Of a DNA stretch of 64,000 bases, positions 43,040 through 51,937 are shown piece by piece. The DNA comes from Fibrella rubiginis (GTDB taxonomy: Bacteria; Bacteroidota; Bacteroidia; Cytophagales; Spirosomataceae). The notes beneath the pieces are model-generated. The model ran no database searches. It worked only from the letters and a program-made list of their open reading frames with translations, and was not told the origin of the DNA. The stretch's first letter is position 1. The number at the start of each line of letters is the position of its first letter. A program made the position numbers and the translations under genes. The DNA lies in NCBI RefSeq assembly GCF_017353185.1, contig NZ_JAFMYV010000002.1, positions 186,001 through 250,000 on the forward strand, read 5' to 3'.

Positions 43040-44953
43040 TTATCTCTCAAACGCGATGCCTACTTTTCGTGCGGCCAGCAGTGCCCGGATTTCGTTCAGA
43101 ATAAGCGGGTCGTCAATGGTGGGAGGGACCTCAAACGATTCACCGTCGGCAAGCTGGCGGATGGTCTTGCGCAGAATTTTGCCGGACCGTGTCTTGGGTA
43201 AACGCTTCACCAACAGTGCGTTGCGAAACCAGGCTACCGCACCAATATTGTCGCGGATGAGGGTAATTAGCTCGCCTTCAATAGCCTCACCCGTAATGGT
43301 TTGTCCATCTTTCAACACCACAAAGCCGACGGGCCGCTGACCGCGTAACGGACAGGCAACACCCACTACGGCGCACTCAGCCACGGCGGGGTGACTGCTC
43401 ACCAACTCTTCCATGTCGCCCGTTGAGAGGCGGTGCCCGGCCACGTTGATCACGTCGTCGACGCGGCCCGTAATGAATACGTAGCCGTCATCATCGATGT
43501 AGCCGCCATCGCCGGAGAGGTAGTAGCCTGGGAAGCGGGTGAGGTAAGCGTTGCGGAAGCGGGGTGTGTCGCGCCAGAGCGTGGGCAGGCAGCCGGGGGG
43601 CAGGGGCAGCCTGAGGCAGACGTAGCCTTCCTCGTTTGGCCCCAGTTGGGTCCCGTCTTCACCCAGAATCTGCAAATCGTAGCCGCAGACGGGCTTGGTG
43701 GGTGAGCCGGGTTTGACGGGCAATGGTTCGATGCCCAACTGATTGGCCACCATCGGCCAGCCCGATTCGGTTTGCCACCAATGATCTACCACCGGCACAC
43801 CCGTGATGCGTTGCAGCCAGGCCAGCGTGGCGGGGTCGCAACGTTCGCCCGCCACAAAAACGGCCTGTAACGACGACAGGTCATACTGTTTGCTCAACGC
43901 GGCTTCGGGGTCTTCTTTCCGAATGGCGCGGAAGGCGGTCGGGGCCGTAAACAGCACGTTGACCTTGTGGTCCTGCACGATGCGCCAGAACGTACCGGCG
44001 TCGGGGGTGCGGACGGGTTTGCCCTCCAGAATGACCGACGTGCAGCCGTAAATCAGCGGACCATATACGGAATAGCTGTGCCCCACCGCCCAACCAAAAT
44101 CCGAAGCCGTGAACATCACTTGTCCGGGTTCCAGATTATACACTGCTTTCATGCTGTAGGCCAGCGCTACGGCATGCCCGCCGTTGTCGCGGACAATACC
44201 CTTGGGCTTACCCGTTGTGCCGGAGGTGTAGAGGATATACAGCGGATCAGTGGCCGCAACCGTCACACAATCAGCGGGTTCGGCCTCATCGACAACGGTT
44301 TGCCAATCACTGTATAGTGTTGTGTCGAGCTCAGCGGGACATTGTGGCCGTTGCAGCAACAGGCAGCGCGTGGGCTGATGGGTGGCTAGTTGCAGGGCCT
44401 CGTCGAGCAGGGGTTTGTAGGGAATGACGCGGTCAAATTCCAGTCCGCAAGACGCCGTGAGTACTACTTTCGGCTCGGCATCGTCAATGCGGATGGCCAG
44501 TTCACGGGGAGCGAAGCCGCCAAAAACGACGGAATGCACCGCCCCCAGCCGGGCGCAGGCCAGCATAGCAAACGCCGTTTCGCATAGCATGGGCATGTAG
44601 ATGATGACCCGGTCACCCGCGCCAACGCCCTGCGCCCGCAACGCCCCCGCCAGCCGGGCCACCTCCTGCTGCAGTTCGCGGTAGCTGATGCGGCGAACCA
44701 CGCCTGTCATGGGCGAGTCGTATATCAGCGCGATCTGTTCACCCCGGCCATGCCCAACATGGTGATCAATAGCGGCATAGCAGGTATTAAGCTTACCACC
44801 CGTAAACCAATGATGCAGCCCGTCGCGGTCTGTTGAGCGAATACGACCCGGCTTGCGGATCCAGGGAATGGCCCCGGCCTGTTCGGCCCAAAAGCCTTCG
44901 GGGTCGCTAAGGCTACGCTGATACTGATCGGTTAAGACGGGAGAGGCAATCAT
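43040..44953 (-). CDS. Propionyl-CoA synthetase-like acyl-CoA synthetase
   Basis: 637 residues, a close structural relative of acetyl-CoA synthetase but of the PrpE subtype, recognised from YTSGTTGKPKGIVRDNGGHAVAL, HSVVFGGFAPRELAIRIDDA and WWQTESGWPM. The C-terminal lysine motif is LPKTRSGKILRKTIRQLADGE. PrpE-type enzymes activate propionate and similar short acids. The gene is 10 nt after the receiver gene and upstream of acs, so the cell can activate two short carboxylates from one transcript. Propionate preference is a family inference. Confidence 0.9.
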   Translation of the reverse strand: MIASPVLTDQYQRSLSDPEGFWAEQAGAIPWIRKPGRIRSTDRDGLHHWFTGGKLNTCYAAIDHHVGHGRGEQIALIYDSPMTGVVRRISYRELQQEVARLAGALRAQGVGAGDRVIIYMPMLCETAFAMLACARLGAVHSVVFGGFAPRELAIRIDDAEPKVVLTASCGLEFDRVIPYKPLLDEALQLATHQPTRCLLLQRPQCPAELDTTLYSDWQTVVDEAEPADCVTVAATDPLYILYTSGTTGKPKGIVRDNGGHAVALAYSMKAVYNLEPGQVMFTASDFGWAVGHSYSVYGPLIYGCTSVILEGKPVRTPDAGTFWRIVQDHKVNVLFTAPTAFRAIRKEDPEAALSKQYDLSSLQAVFVAGERCDPATLAWLQRITGVPVVDHWWQTESGWPMVANQLGIEPLPVKPGSPTKPVCGYDLQILGEDGTQLGPNEEGYVCLRLPLPPGCLPTLWRDTPRFRNAYLTRFPGYYLSGDGGYIDDDGYVFITGRVDDVINVAGHRLSTGDMEELVSSHPAVAECAVVGVACPLRGQRPVGFVVLKDGQTITGEAIEGELITLIRDNIGAVAWFRNALLVKRLPKTRSGKILRKTIRQLADGESFEVPPTIDDPLILNEIRALLAARKVGIAFER

Positions 44954-44963
44954 GGGTTGCTGA

Positions 44964-45332
44964 TTAGGGTGTGGTTAGTTCGCCTACTTTGGCTACCAAC
45001 TCGCGGGTTGAAAACGGTTTGGGCAGATAGAGGTCAGCACCGGCATCGTAACCTTTCTGGACATCCGCCTCTTTGCTTTTGGCGCTTAGAAACACCACGC
45101 GGGCATGCTTGTAGCCTTCGGTGGTTTTCACAAACTGACAAAGTTCGTAGCCGTTCATGCGGGGCATCATTACGTCGAGCAGCAGCACATCGGGTTTTTC
45201 GGCTACGATTAATTCATACGCTTCGCCGCCGTCGCGGGCAATCAGGACGTGATAGCCCTGCTTTTTCATCAGAAATTCAAGTGATAAAAGGATGTTGGGT
45301 TCATCGTCAGCAATGAGGATTTTGGTAGCCAT
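44964..45332 (-). CDS. Receiver-only response regulator
   Basis: 122 residues comprising only a CheY-like receiver. The acidic pocket is IADDEPN, the phosphoacceptor Asp is in LLLDVMMPRMNGYELC, with later Thr/Ser (FLSAKS) and Lys (LPKPFS). No output domain exists. The gene lies 15 nt after the symporter-kinase gene and 10 nt before the acyl-CoA synthetase gene, so it is surely the partner of that kinase. The known equivalent, CrbR, carries a LuxR-type output domain, which this protein lacks. Confidence 0.93.
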   Translation of the reverse strand: MATKILIADDEPNILLSLEFLMKKQGYHVLIARDGGEAYELIVAEKPDVLLLDVMMPRMNGYELCQFVKTTEGYKHARVVFLSAKSKEADVQKGYDAGADLYLPKPFSTRELVAKVGELTTP

Positions 45333-45347
45333 GAGTGGTATGTTGAG

Positions 45348-48077
45348 TCATGTAGTGTTGAGTAAAGGTAATTGAAAGGTGAATGTTGACCCGATTCCGG
45401 GCTGGCTACTTACCGACAGGTTGCCACCATGCAGGTCAATGATTCGTTTTGAAATGGCTAACCCCAAACCACTCCCGATGGGCTTACGCAGATCGGTAGC
45501 GGGAGTATAGTTGTGGGCCAGTCGGGTCTGGTAAAATTTTTCGAAAATCAGTTCGTGGAATTGCGGGTCAATACCAATGCCCTGATCGGTTACGCTTACC
45601 ACGCAAATATCGGTTTGGCAGGTGGCCTCTAGCAGAATCGGTGCCGCTCCGTTGGTGCTGAATTTAATGGCGTTCGAGATGAGATTGATCATCACCTGCA
45701 TCAGCCAGTCGGCATCGGCCAGCACGGTTAGCTCCCGGCAGTTCGTCTGCACATTGATTGAAATATATTTGGCCGTGGCTAGTGGCGTAACCGAATCGAC
45801 GGCATCGCGAATTAAGCTACTGATGGTCAGCGGCGTAAGAGAGAGTTTTTGCTTGCCCGATTCAATGCGTTCCAGATCGAGCACCTGGTTTACCAACCGC
45901 GACAACCGCTCCGATTCTTTGATCATCGTGCCCAAGAATTGCCGCCGCGTGTCGTGGTCAACCGTATCATCGTCGAACAGGATTTCAGACAATGCCCGGA
46001 TCGACGTGATAGGGCTGCGGATTTCATGGGTGATGGTGGCCAGGAAATCGTCTTTCTGCTGATCGGCCATCTGAAGCTTATGATTGGCCTCGCTTAGCCG
46101 CTCGGTCAGGTGCTGCAACTCCGTCGACTTGCGAGTCAACTCTTTATTCACCTGCTTCAACTCCTGCGACGTTTTCAGAATCCGGATCACTTCGTCGATG
46201 GCAATGGGTTCTTCTTCAGCCACTGACGACACCAGGATGCGGGCTGAGGCTGCCCCAACGGCTCCTGCCAGCAATCGTTCGGCGTTGGCAACCAGTTGCG
46301 GTGGTGCGTAGGGCAGGGTAGCTACCTGCGGATTGCGCCGACCATAGCGCTCTAACAGGCGGTTGGCTTGCGGAGCACCAAAAAAAGTGGTGAGTAGGCG
46401 TTGCAGGTCTGCCAACAAGGCTTTGCCTTTCCAAACCACCGAACTGTCGTCGGTTTTGGCATAGGTAAACACATCCACAAACAGTACGGCCTGGTTATGG
46501 TCTAATGCTGATTGCGGCTGACCCAGCGACCCCCACACGTAGCCGCCTACGTTGGCTACCATAGACCAGAACATCGAATGGGCGATGGCATCGTAGGTGG
46601 TTAGCCCCATGAGTGCCTGCGGGTTAAGCCATCCAATGCCAAATGGGCCGTCGGTGAGCAAAGAAGCGGGGAGTAACATCGGCACTAGCGTGGGTATGAT
46701 CAGGGTGTAGAACCAGACCGCTCCGCCGGCCAGTAACCCCAGTCGCGCACCTTGCTGGGTGCCTCTTTTCCAGAAAATACCGCCCAGCATGGCGGGGGCA
46801 AATTGCGCTACCGCCGCAAACGAGATCATCCCCACCGACACCAGCGAGAGGCGATTGGCCACCTGCCGGTAGTAGACGTAGGCCAGGCAGAGCAGCCCCA
46901 GCATGGCCAGCCGCCGCACGTTGATCACAAACCCGCTCATGGAGGCACCGTAACGTTCACGCCAGCGGGGACGAGCCAAAAACAGGGGCATCACCACGTT
47001 GTTGCTGATCATCACGCTTAGGGCCGTCGTTTCCACGATAATCATGCTCGTAGCCGCCGAAAAACCGCCTATGTAGGCCAGCAAGGCCAGGCCATGCTGG
47101 CCATGTTGCAACGGCAGGGTGATAAGAAAACCGTCGGCATTAGCCCCCGTCCCCAGCAGCAGGGCACCCCCAAACGCCAGCGGCAAGACAAACAGATTGA
47201 TCAGCAGCAAATAGAGCGGAAAGAGCCACATGGCCTTGTTCAGATGTTTTTCGTCGACGTTTTCGACCACGGCCACCTGAAACTGCCGGGGTAGAAACAA
47301 AATGGCCAGTCCACCCAGCAGACAGTGCCAAAACCAGTCGCCGGATGAGTGTACTGAATCGAAACCGAAATTCTGGCTCAGGGCGGGTAGCCGGGCGGCC
47401 CGCGCAAAAATGTCGGTGGGACCGTTAAAAAGGCCAAAGGTGATGTAAGCTCCCACGGCCACGAATGAGACCAGCTTGATGATCGATTCAAAGGCAATGG
47501 CGGTGACCATACCTTCGTGGCGTTCGGTGGCTTCGAACTTGCGGGTGCCAAACAGGATGGCGAAAATGGCGAGAAGTAGGGTAACGTAGAACGCCCGGTC
47601 GCTGAGGAACGTAGGCGAAGAAACGGTGCCCGACTGATTCGTGAGCAGGGCGAAGCTGCCGGCAATGGCTTTGATCTGAATAGAGATGTAGGGGATGATG
47701 CCTACTACGCAAAAAAGCGTCACCAGCACACCCAAACCGCGGTTTTTGCCGTATCGGGCGGAAATAAAGTCGGCAATACTGGTAATGCGCTGCACCTTGC
47801 AGATGCGGATGATCTTGCGCGTCACCAGCCACCATAACGGCGCCGATAACGTAGGGCCGATATAAACCGCGAGGAAGTCGATACCGTCGGTGGTGGCTTT
47901 GCTCACGCTGCCGTAAAATGTCCAGGCGGTGCAATAAACCGCCATCGACAAGGCGTATACGTAGGGATTGTTGACCGAACTGCGGCCCCGTCGGCTTCGG
48001 CTTTCGGCCCAGTTGGCTATCAGAAACAGCGTGCTCAGATAGCACAGCGAGCAGATGATCAGGGTCAGACTACTCAT
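45348..48077 (-). CDS. Sodium/solute symporter-histidine kinase hybrid (CrbS-like)
   Basis: 909 residues from MSSLTLIICSLCYLS. About 13 membrane helices (1-500) form an SSS-family domain: VNNPYVYALSMAVYCTAWTFYG, FGTRKFEATERHEGMVTAIAFESI, FLPRQFQVAVVE. A linker with a coiled coil precedes the kinase: phosphoacceptor His near residue 686 in ITHEIRSPITS, then NLISNAIKF, DQGIGI and GSGLGLAISKRI. Such proteins couple solute sensing or transport to phosphorylation and control acs in gamma-proteobacteria. Its gene overlaps the small membrane-protein gene by 8 bases, which implies translational coupling. Confidence 0.93.
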   Translation of the reverse strand: MSSLTLIICSLCYLSTLFLIANWAESRSRRGRSSVNNPYVYALSMAVYCTAWTFYGSVSKATTDGIDFLAVYIGPTLSAPLWWLVTRKIIRICKVQRITSIADFISARYGKNRGLGVLVTLFCVVGIIPYISIQIKAIAGSFALLTNQSGTVSSPTFLSDRAFYVTLLLAIFAILFGTRKFEATERHEGMVTAIAFESIIKLVSFVAVGAYITFGLFNGPTDIFARAARLPALSQNFGFDSVHSSGDWFWHCLLGGLAILFLPRQFQVAVVENVDEKHLNKAMWLFPLYLLLINLFVLPLAFGGALLLGTGANADGFLITLPLQHGQHGLALLAYIGGFSAATSMIIVETTALSVMISNNVVMPLFLARPRWRERYGASMSGFVINVRRLAMLGLLCLAYVYYRQVANRLSLVSVGMISFAAVAQFAPAMLGGIFWKRGTQQGARLGLLAGGAVWFYTLIIPTLVPMLLPASLLTDGPFGIGWLNPQALMGLTTYDAIAHSMFWSMVANVGGYVWGSLGQPQSALDHNQAVLFVDVFTYAKTDDSSVVWKGKALLADLQRLLTTFFGAPQANRLLERYGRRNPQVATLPYAPPQLVANAERLLAGAVGAASARILVSSVAEEEPIAIDEVIRILKTSQELKQVNKELTRKSTELQHLTERLSEANHKLQMADQQKDDFLATITHEIRSPITSIRALSEILFDDDTVDHDTRRQFLGTMIKESERLSRLVNQVLDLERIESGKQKLSLTPLTISSLIRDAVDSVTPLATAKYISINVQTNCRELTVLADADWLMQVMINLISNAIKFSTNGAAPILLEATCQTDICVVSVTDQGIGIDPQFHELIFEKFYQTRLAHNYTPATDLRKPIGSGLGLAISKRIIDLHGGNLSVSSQPGIGSTFTFQLPLLNTT

Positions 48078-48294
48078 CAGAAACGGAATCGTCGGCGGCG
48101 GTCCCACGTCCGGGGTGGGAGCGATGAATTACGAAGACCAACACCCCTATCATCAGTGCCCAGGCAACGAACACATAGACGTATAAAGCGGGTACCCCCC
48201 ACACCATCCGTTGCCCGTTTACCAGCGAGATCATCGGTTCGGTAAACAGGAGCAGGAACACCAAGCTAAGCAGAAAAAGGCGCGTGGATTTCAT
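48070..48294 (-). CDS. Small two-helix membrane protein coupled to the symporter-kinase
   Basis: 74 residues with two hydrophobic helices (about 5-23 and 36-57) and a charged tail. Genes of this type often precede sodium/solute symporters and are thought to assist them. The last 8 bases overlap the start of the symporter-kinase gene, so both are translated together. No family name can be given with confidence. Confidence 0.75.
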   Translation of the reverse strand: MKSTRLFLLSLVFLLLFTEPMISLVNGQRMVWGVPALYVYVFVAWALMIGVLVFVIHRSHPGRGTAADDSVSDE

Positions 48295-48312
48295 GGAAAG
48301 AGAGGGGAGGAA

Positions 48313-48423
48313 GTGGTAAGGGCTACGTGCTGAGTTGGCTGCGGTCCGACGTCTCGGCGCAGACGTATTGCTATGGCGCCGAGACGTCAGACCGCAGCCA
48401 ACTCAGCACGTAGCCCTTACCAC
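48313..48423. repeat. 48-bp near-perfect inverted repeat between small membrane-protein genes
   Basis: Arms 48313-48360 and 48376-48423, loop 15 nt, with one mismatch that becomes a G-U pair in the minus-strand transcript of the genes here. It occupies 111 of 142 spacer bases between co-directional genes, so a full terminator would cut off the symporter-kinase. Confidence 0.92.
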
Positions 48424-48436
48424 TCACCGCTTTTTT

Positions 48437-48661
48437 TTACACTTCTTCGTCATACTCCCCGGCCAGAGCATAGAGACCGAAGCGAAGCAGGCCACCCACG
48501 ATCAGGGGCAGGAGTACGGCAAGGATGATGATGCCAAAAACAAGGTCGTCTGTTTTGCCGGAAGCCAGTTTAGGTAACCCAAAAACGGTGAGGCCGAAAT
48601 AACCAAACACCAGGGCCAGCGCGATCCAGACCACACCGGCGAATTTCTTTACTGCGTTCAT
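48437..48661 (-). CDS. Small membrane protein (DUF6814-like)
   Basis: 74 residues from MNAVKKFAGVVWIALALV, with two hydrophobic helices (about 8-27 and 41-60) and an acidic end, GEYDEEV. Small proteins like this accompany MFS carboxylate transporters in Bacteroidota; here the transporter gene is directly upstream. It is probably an accessory inner-membrane protein. The longer frame to 48751 reads through the intergenic repeat and is rejected. Confidence 0.75.
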   Translation of the reverse strand: MNAVKKFAGVVWIALALVFGYFGLTVFGLPKLASGKTDDLVFGIIILAVLLPLIVGGLLRFGLYALAGEYDEEV

Positions 48662-48676
48662 AATGAGGGGGAAGAG

Positions 48677-48765
48677 ATGTATGATGTATGAAACAGGATG
48701 GACAAAATAGGAGGTATGCTGTAGTATTCTCGTGTTAGCTACAGCATACACCCTGGTTCATCCAT
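48677..48765. repeat. Heptamer-built imperfect inverted repeat
   Basis: The left arm reads ATGTATG twice, then AAACAGG, ATGGACA, AAATAGG, AGGTATG and CTGTAGT. The right arm on the other strand has ATGGATG, AACCAGG, GTGTATG and CTGTAGC, two units fewer. The core GTATGCTGTAG (48714-48724) pairs exactly with 48739-48749. It fills the 108-base gap between the transporter and small-protein genes. Confidence 0.8.
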
Positions 48766-48769
48766 CTTT

Positions 48770-50365
48770 CTAATCCTGCACGGTGCGTTTGTCGATGTAG
48801 ATCAGGCCGATGACGAAACAAATGCCCGCGATAGCAATGGGATACCACAGGCCCTCCAGATACGGGGCGGCGTTGGGAAGAGCCAAACCCGCTTTTTCGG
48901 CAGCAGTATTGGCATCTTTGGCGTTGGTGGCCAGATAAGTAGCCACGGCAGGCAGCAAGCCACCAAACACACCGTTACCCACGTGGTAGGGCAGCGACAT
49001 CGACGTGTAGCGAATCTTGGTGGGGAACATCTCGACCAGGAAGGCGGCAATGGGGCCATACACCATCGTGACGAAAATTACCTGAATAAACACCAGCCAG
49101 ATCAGCGACCAGCGGTCGGTGTCATTGATGGTGACGGTCTTTTTCACTTCAGGCTTCACGGGGGCGGCTGCCGGGTCAACCACGGCGGTGGCCGGGGCTA
49201 TCTTAGTCTTGGTCACCTCTTCGTATTTCGTGCCGTCGGTATACTCTTTCTTTACCGTCTTAGTATTGATCGTACCACCTGCCACTTTCGGGTCGGCTGC
49301 TGAGGTTGAATCGGTGGTGGTTTTTTCGGCAATTAGGGTCTTGGCTTTCAGATTGGTAGTCTGGTACATCCGTTCGTAGATAGGCCGGTAGCTGACAATA
49401 GCGATGAGCATACCCGCCAGCATAATGCCTTTGCGGCCAATGCGGTCGGAGAGCGCGCCGAAGACCACAAAAAACGGTGTAGCCATCAGCAAGGCAATGC
49501 TCATCAGCCCGTCGGTTTGCAGGGCGTCAACGTTACAAACGGTTTTCATGAAGCTCAGGGCGTAGAACTGCCCCGTATACCACACGACCCCCTGACCCAT
49601 AGTGGCACCAAACAGGGCCAGCAACACGAATTTGAAGTTGTATTTGTTGCCGAAGCTGTCTTTGAGCGGGTTTGCTGATGTTTTGCCTTCGGCTTTCGCT
49701 TTGGCAAACAAAGGCGACTCGCTCATGTTCCGGCGGATGATGTACGACACGAACACCATCAGAATCGACACCAGAAACGGCACGCGCCAGCCCCAGTCGT
49801 TAAACGCCTCTTTGCTCATCGAGTAGCGCGTGGCCAGGATCACCAGCAGCGACACAAACAAGCCCGCGGTGGCCGTAATCTGAATCCACGACGTCCAGAA
49901 ACCCCGACGGTCTGAGGGGGCGTGCTCGGCAACGTAGGTGGCCGCCCCACCATATTCACCACCCAGAGCCAGGCCTTGCAAGAGTCGGAGAATTAGAACG
50001 GCCAGTGGGGCTAGAAAGCCAATAGTCTCGTAGCTCGGAATACAGCCAATGGCAAATGTGGCACCGCCCATAAGCAGCAGCGTAACCATGAAGGTGTATT
50101 TCCGGCCAATCAGATCACCCAGCCGGCCGAAGAACAGCGCACCAAAAGGGCGCACCACAAAACCAGCCGCAAACGTGGCCAGCGTAGAGAGGAAAGCCGC
50201 CGTTGGGTTGCCTTCAGGGAAAAACTTTGTCGACAGCACCACGGCCAGCGAACCGAAGATGTAAAAGTCGTACCACTCGATAAGCGTACCCACCGACGAG
50301 GCACCAATCACGCTCATGAGCGAGCGGGTGTTGGCTGTCTGACTAGGAATTCGTTCAGTTATCAT
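48770..50365 (-). CDS. MHS-type MFS transporter with an 85-residue hydrophilic insertion
   Basis: 531 residues, about 12 membrane helices. ASSVGTLIEWYDFYIFGSLA and GRLGDLIGRKYTFMV mark the metabolite:proton symporter group, as does LQGLALGGEYGGAATYVAEHAP. Residues about 333-420 form a Thr/Lys/Ala-rich hydrophilic insertion that standard members lack; it interrupts the region around helix 8. Expected cargo is a small carboxylate, in line with the acyl-CoA synthetases in the same cluster. The insertion may be a large extramembrane loop with a regulatory or binding role. Confidence 0.92.
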   Translation of the reverse strand: MITERIPSQTANTRSLMSVIGASSVGTLIEWYDFYIFGSLAVVLSTKFFPEGNPTAAFLSTLATFAAGFVVRPFGALFFGRLGDLIGRKYTFMVTLLLMGGATFAIGCIPSYETIGFLAPLAVLILRLLQGLALGGEYGGAATYVAEHAPSDRRGFWTSWIQITATAGLFVSLLVILATRYSMSKEAFNDWGWRVPFLVSILMVFVSYIIRRNMSESPLFAKAKAEGKTSANPLKDSFGNKYNFKFVLLALFGATMGQGVVWYTGQFYALSFMKTVCNVDALQTDGLMSIALLMATPFFVVFGALSDRIGRKGIMLAGMLIAIVSYRPIYERMYQTTNLKAKTLIAEKTTTDSTSAADPKVAGGTINTKTVKKEYTDGTKYEEVTKTKIAPATAVVDPAAAPVKPEVKKTVTINDTDRWSLIWLVFIQVIFVTMVYGPIAAFLVEMFPTKIRYTSMSLPYHVGNGVFGGLLPAVATYLATNAKDANTAAEKAGLALPNAAPYLEGLWYPIAIAGICFVIGLIYIDKRTVQD

Positions 50366-50400
50366 GTTCGGAAATAAGTTAAGCGATTAGGAAAGGTGAA

Positions 50401-51813
50401 TTAAAAGGAAAATACGGTTAGTAACAGCAGGCGTGAGTTGGCAATTGTTTCTGTACTAGTCACTTTCGAGTCGTTGGTCGATGTTCCGAAGGCTGCCGCC
50501 GTGTATTCATACTCACCACCAATTTTGAACTTGCCGGCAATAAACTCGACCCGTGGCGACACGCGCAACAGGTTATCGATACCCGTGCGACCGGTGAGGC
50601 CGATGCCCCGACCGTAGGCCGCAATGGCGTTGGGATCGGTGCCGTTGTTTTTGCAGTAGCCCACAAACAGTCCTGGCACCACTTTTTTGCCATTACCGTG
50701 AATCTCAGCCCAGACAGAGGTGATGTTCGTTGGTTTATACGATGCTTCCACGGTAGGTGAACCGGGGTTAGCATAAGCCAGGTAGCCACCGAGCATCACG
50801 TGGTCGGTCATGTTCGAGCCGGATACAGCTTCTACCTTGATAGTGGTCGACCGGCCAACCACTTTGAGGTAACCCATAAGGGCCGAGCTGCCAACGGTGG
50901 CGTCTGAAACAGCCAGTGTGGTGCCCGAACCCGTTGATAGCCGGGGCCGAAGCACTTTATAATCAAGGGCGATACCCGCCACAAAATTGCTTTTCTTTAG
51001 TTGTAGCTGGGCGTGCAGGTTAGGAATCGACGAGTTACGCATGTATTCCGAGGAGCCGCCGTTGGGACCAAGGCTGGTGAAATCACGCTGGGCAATCAGG
51101 GCCGTGATCAGGTAGAGATCCTTACCAATCGTGTTGGTCATTCGGATCTGCGGCGACCGGTTGAAGGGCTGAAAAGGAATGCCCGTGTTGAAGTTGAGTA
51201 CAGCCGGGAAACAGTCCGTAACGAAGAGTGGGTGCCAATACTGACCAAAGCCCAACTGCGTTTTTGGCCAATCGAGTTTGGCCCAGGCGTGGCGCAGGCG
51301 TACCCCACCCACGGCGGCATCGGATGGTCCAAACCACTCCATTTCCAGCAGCCCCGACGTTTTGGCTCCCCACGCATCGGGGCCATTGAAGCTGACACCC
51401 AACCGACTGTTTACGCCCAGCATGTTCAGGCTCGACACGTCGTTGATATCCTTCCCGGCAGCATCAAGTTGCTTATCGCGGGGCCAGAGATCGACCGACG
51501 CTTCGCGCAGGTTCAGCGTCTGGCGAGAATCAAAAATAAAGTCGTTACGCACAAACCCGCTGATCTTCACCGTGAAAGCTGGGGCGTTGGCGGGTGTTGA
51601 AGCGGCGGGTGCGGGTCCGGCATTAGTGGGCGGTACTGCCGCTGGGGTACTAGACACAACCGGCGCGCTGGCGGGCGCAACGGCTGTAGTCTGCGCTGGA
51701 CCTCCATTGTCGGGCGTGGCTGATTGCGATAAAGCGGGTTGCGCCAAACAGGCAGTTAACCCCAGCAGCGGTAAACAAACACGTAGTGTAGCAGGATTGC
51801 TAAATGAAGACAT
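50401..51813 (-). CDS. Outer-membrane porin-like protein
   Basis: 470 residues. A signal peptide (ending around ACLAQPALS) is followed by a Pro/Ala-rich linker (about 30-75) and then a porin-like barrel: FTVKISGFVRNDFIFDSRQT, PDAWGAKTSGLLEMEWFG, LRHAWAKLDWPKTQLGFGQYW, with an aromatic C-terminus, LLLTVFSF. It likely lets small acids cross the outer membrane for the transporter whose gene starts 36 bases downstream of the porin stop. Cargo is inferred from context. A pair of 17-bp direct repeats lies about 90-120 bases upstream of its start. Confidence 0.83.
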   Translation of the reverse strand: MSSFSNPATLRVCLPLLGLTACLAQPALSQSATPDNGGPAQTTAVAPASAPVVSSTPAAVPPTNAGPAPAASTPANAPAFTVKISGFVRNDFIFDSRQTLNLREASVDLWPRDKQLDAAGKDINDVSSLNMLGVNSRLGVSFNGPDAWGAKTSGLLEMEWFGPSDAAVGGVRLRHAWAKLDWPKTQLGFGQYWHPLFVTDCFPAVLNFNTGIPFQPFNRSPQIRMTNTIGKDLYLITALIAQRDFTSLGPNGGSSEYMRNSSIPNLHAQLQLKKSNFVAGIALDYKVLRPRLSTGSGTTLAVSDATVGSSALMGYLKVVGRSTTIKVEAVSGSNMTDHVMLGGYLAYANPGSPTVEASYKPTNITSVWAEIHGNGKKVVPGLFVGYCKNNGTDPNAIAAYGRGIGLTGRTGIDNLLRVSPRVEFIAGKFKIGGEYEYTAAAFGTSTNDSKVTSTETIANSRLLLLTVFSF

Positions 51814-51903
51814 AGGTTAGCGAGGTTTTGGATGGTTTCGGTTGGCTGCCGACGTATCGACTCGACAAAACACAATTTTTCCTCTCTATCCTTCAAATTT
51901 TTG

Positions 51904-51935
51904 CTATAGATATGCCTATACTATAGATGCCTATC
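51904..51935. promoter_or_regulatory. Paired direct repeats upstream of the porin gene
   Basis: CTATAGATATGCCTATA (51904-51920) is followed at once by CTATAGATGCCTATC (51921-51935), the same word less two bases. The pair lies about 100 nt upstream of the porin start and could be a binding site for the neighbouring InsA-like protein or another regulator. Confidence 0.5.
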
Positions 51936-51937
51936 AC

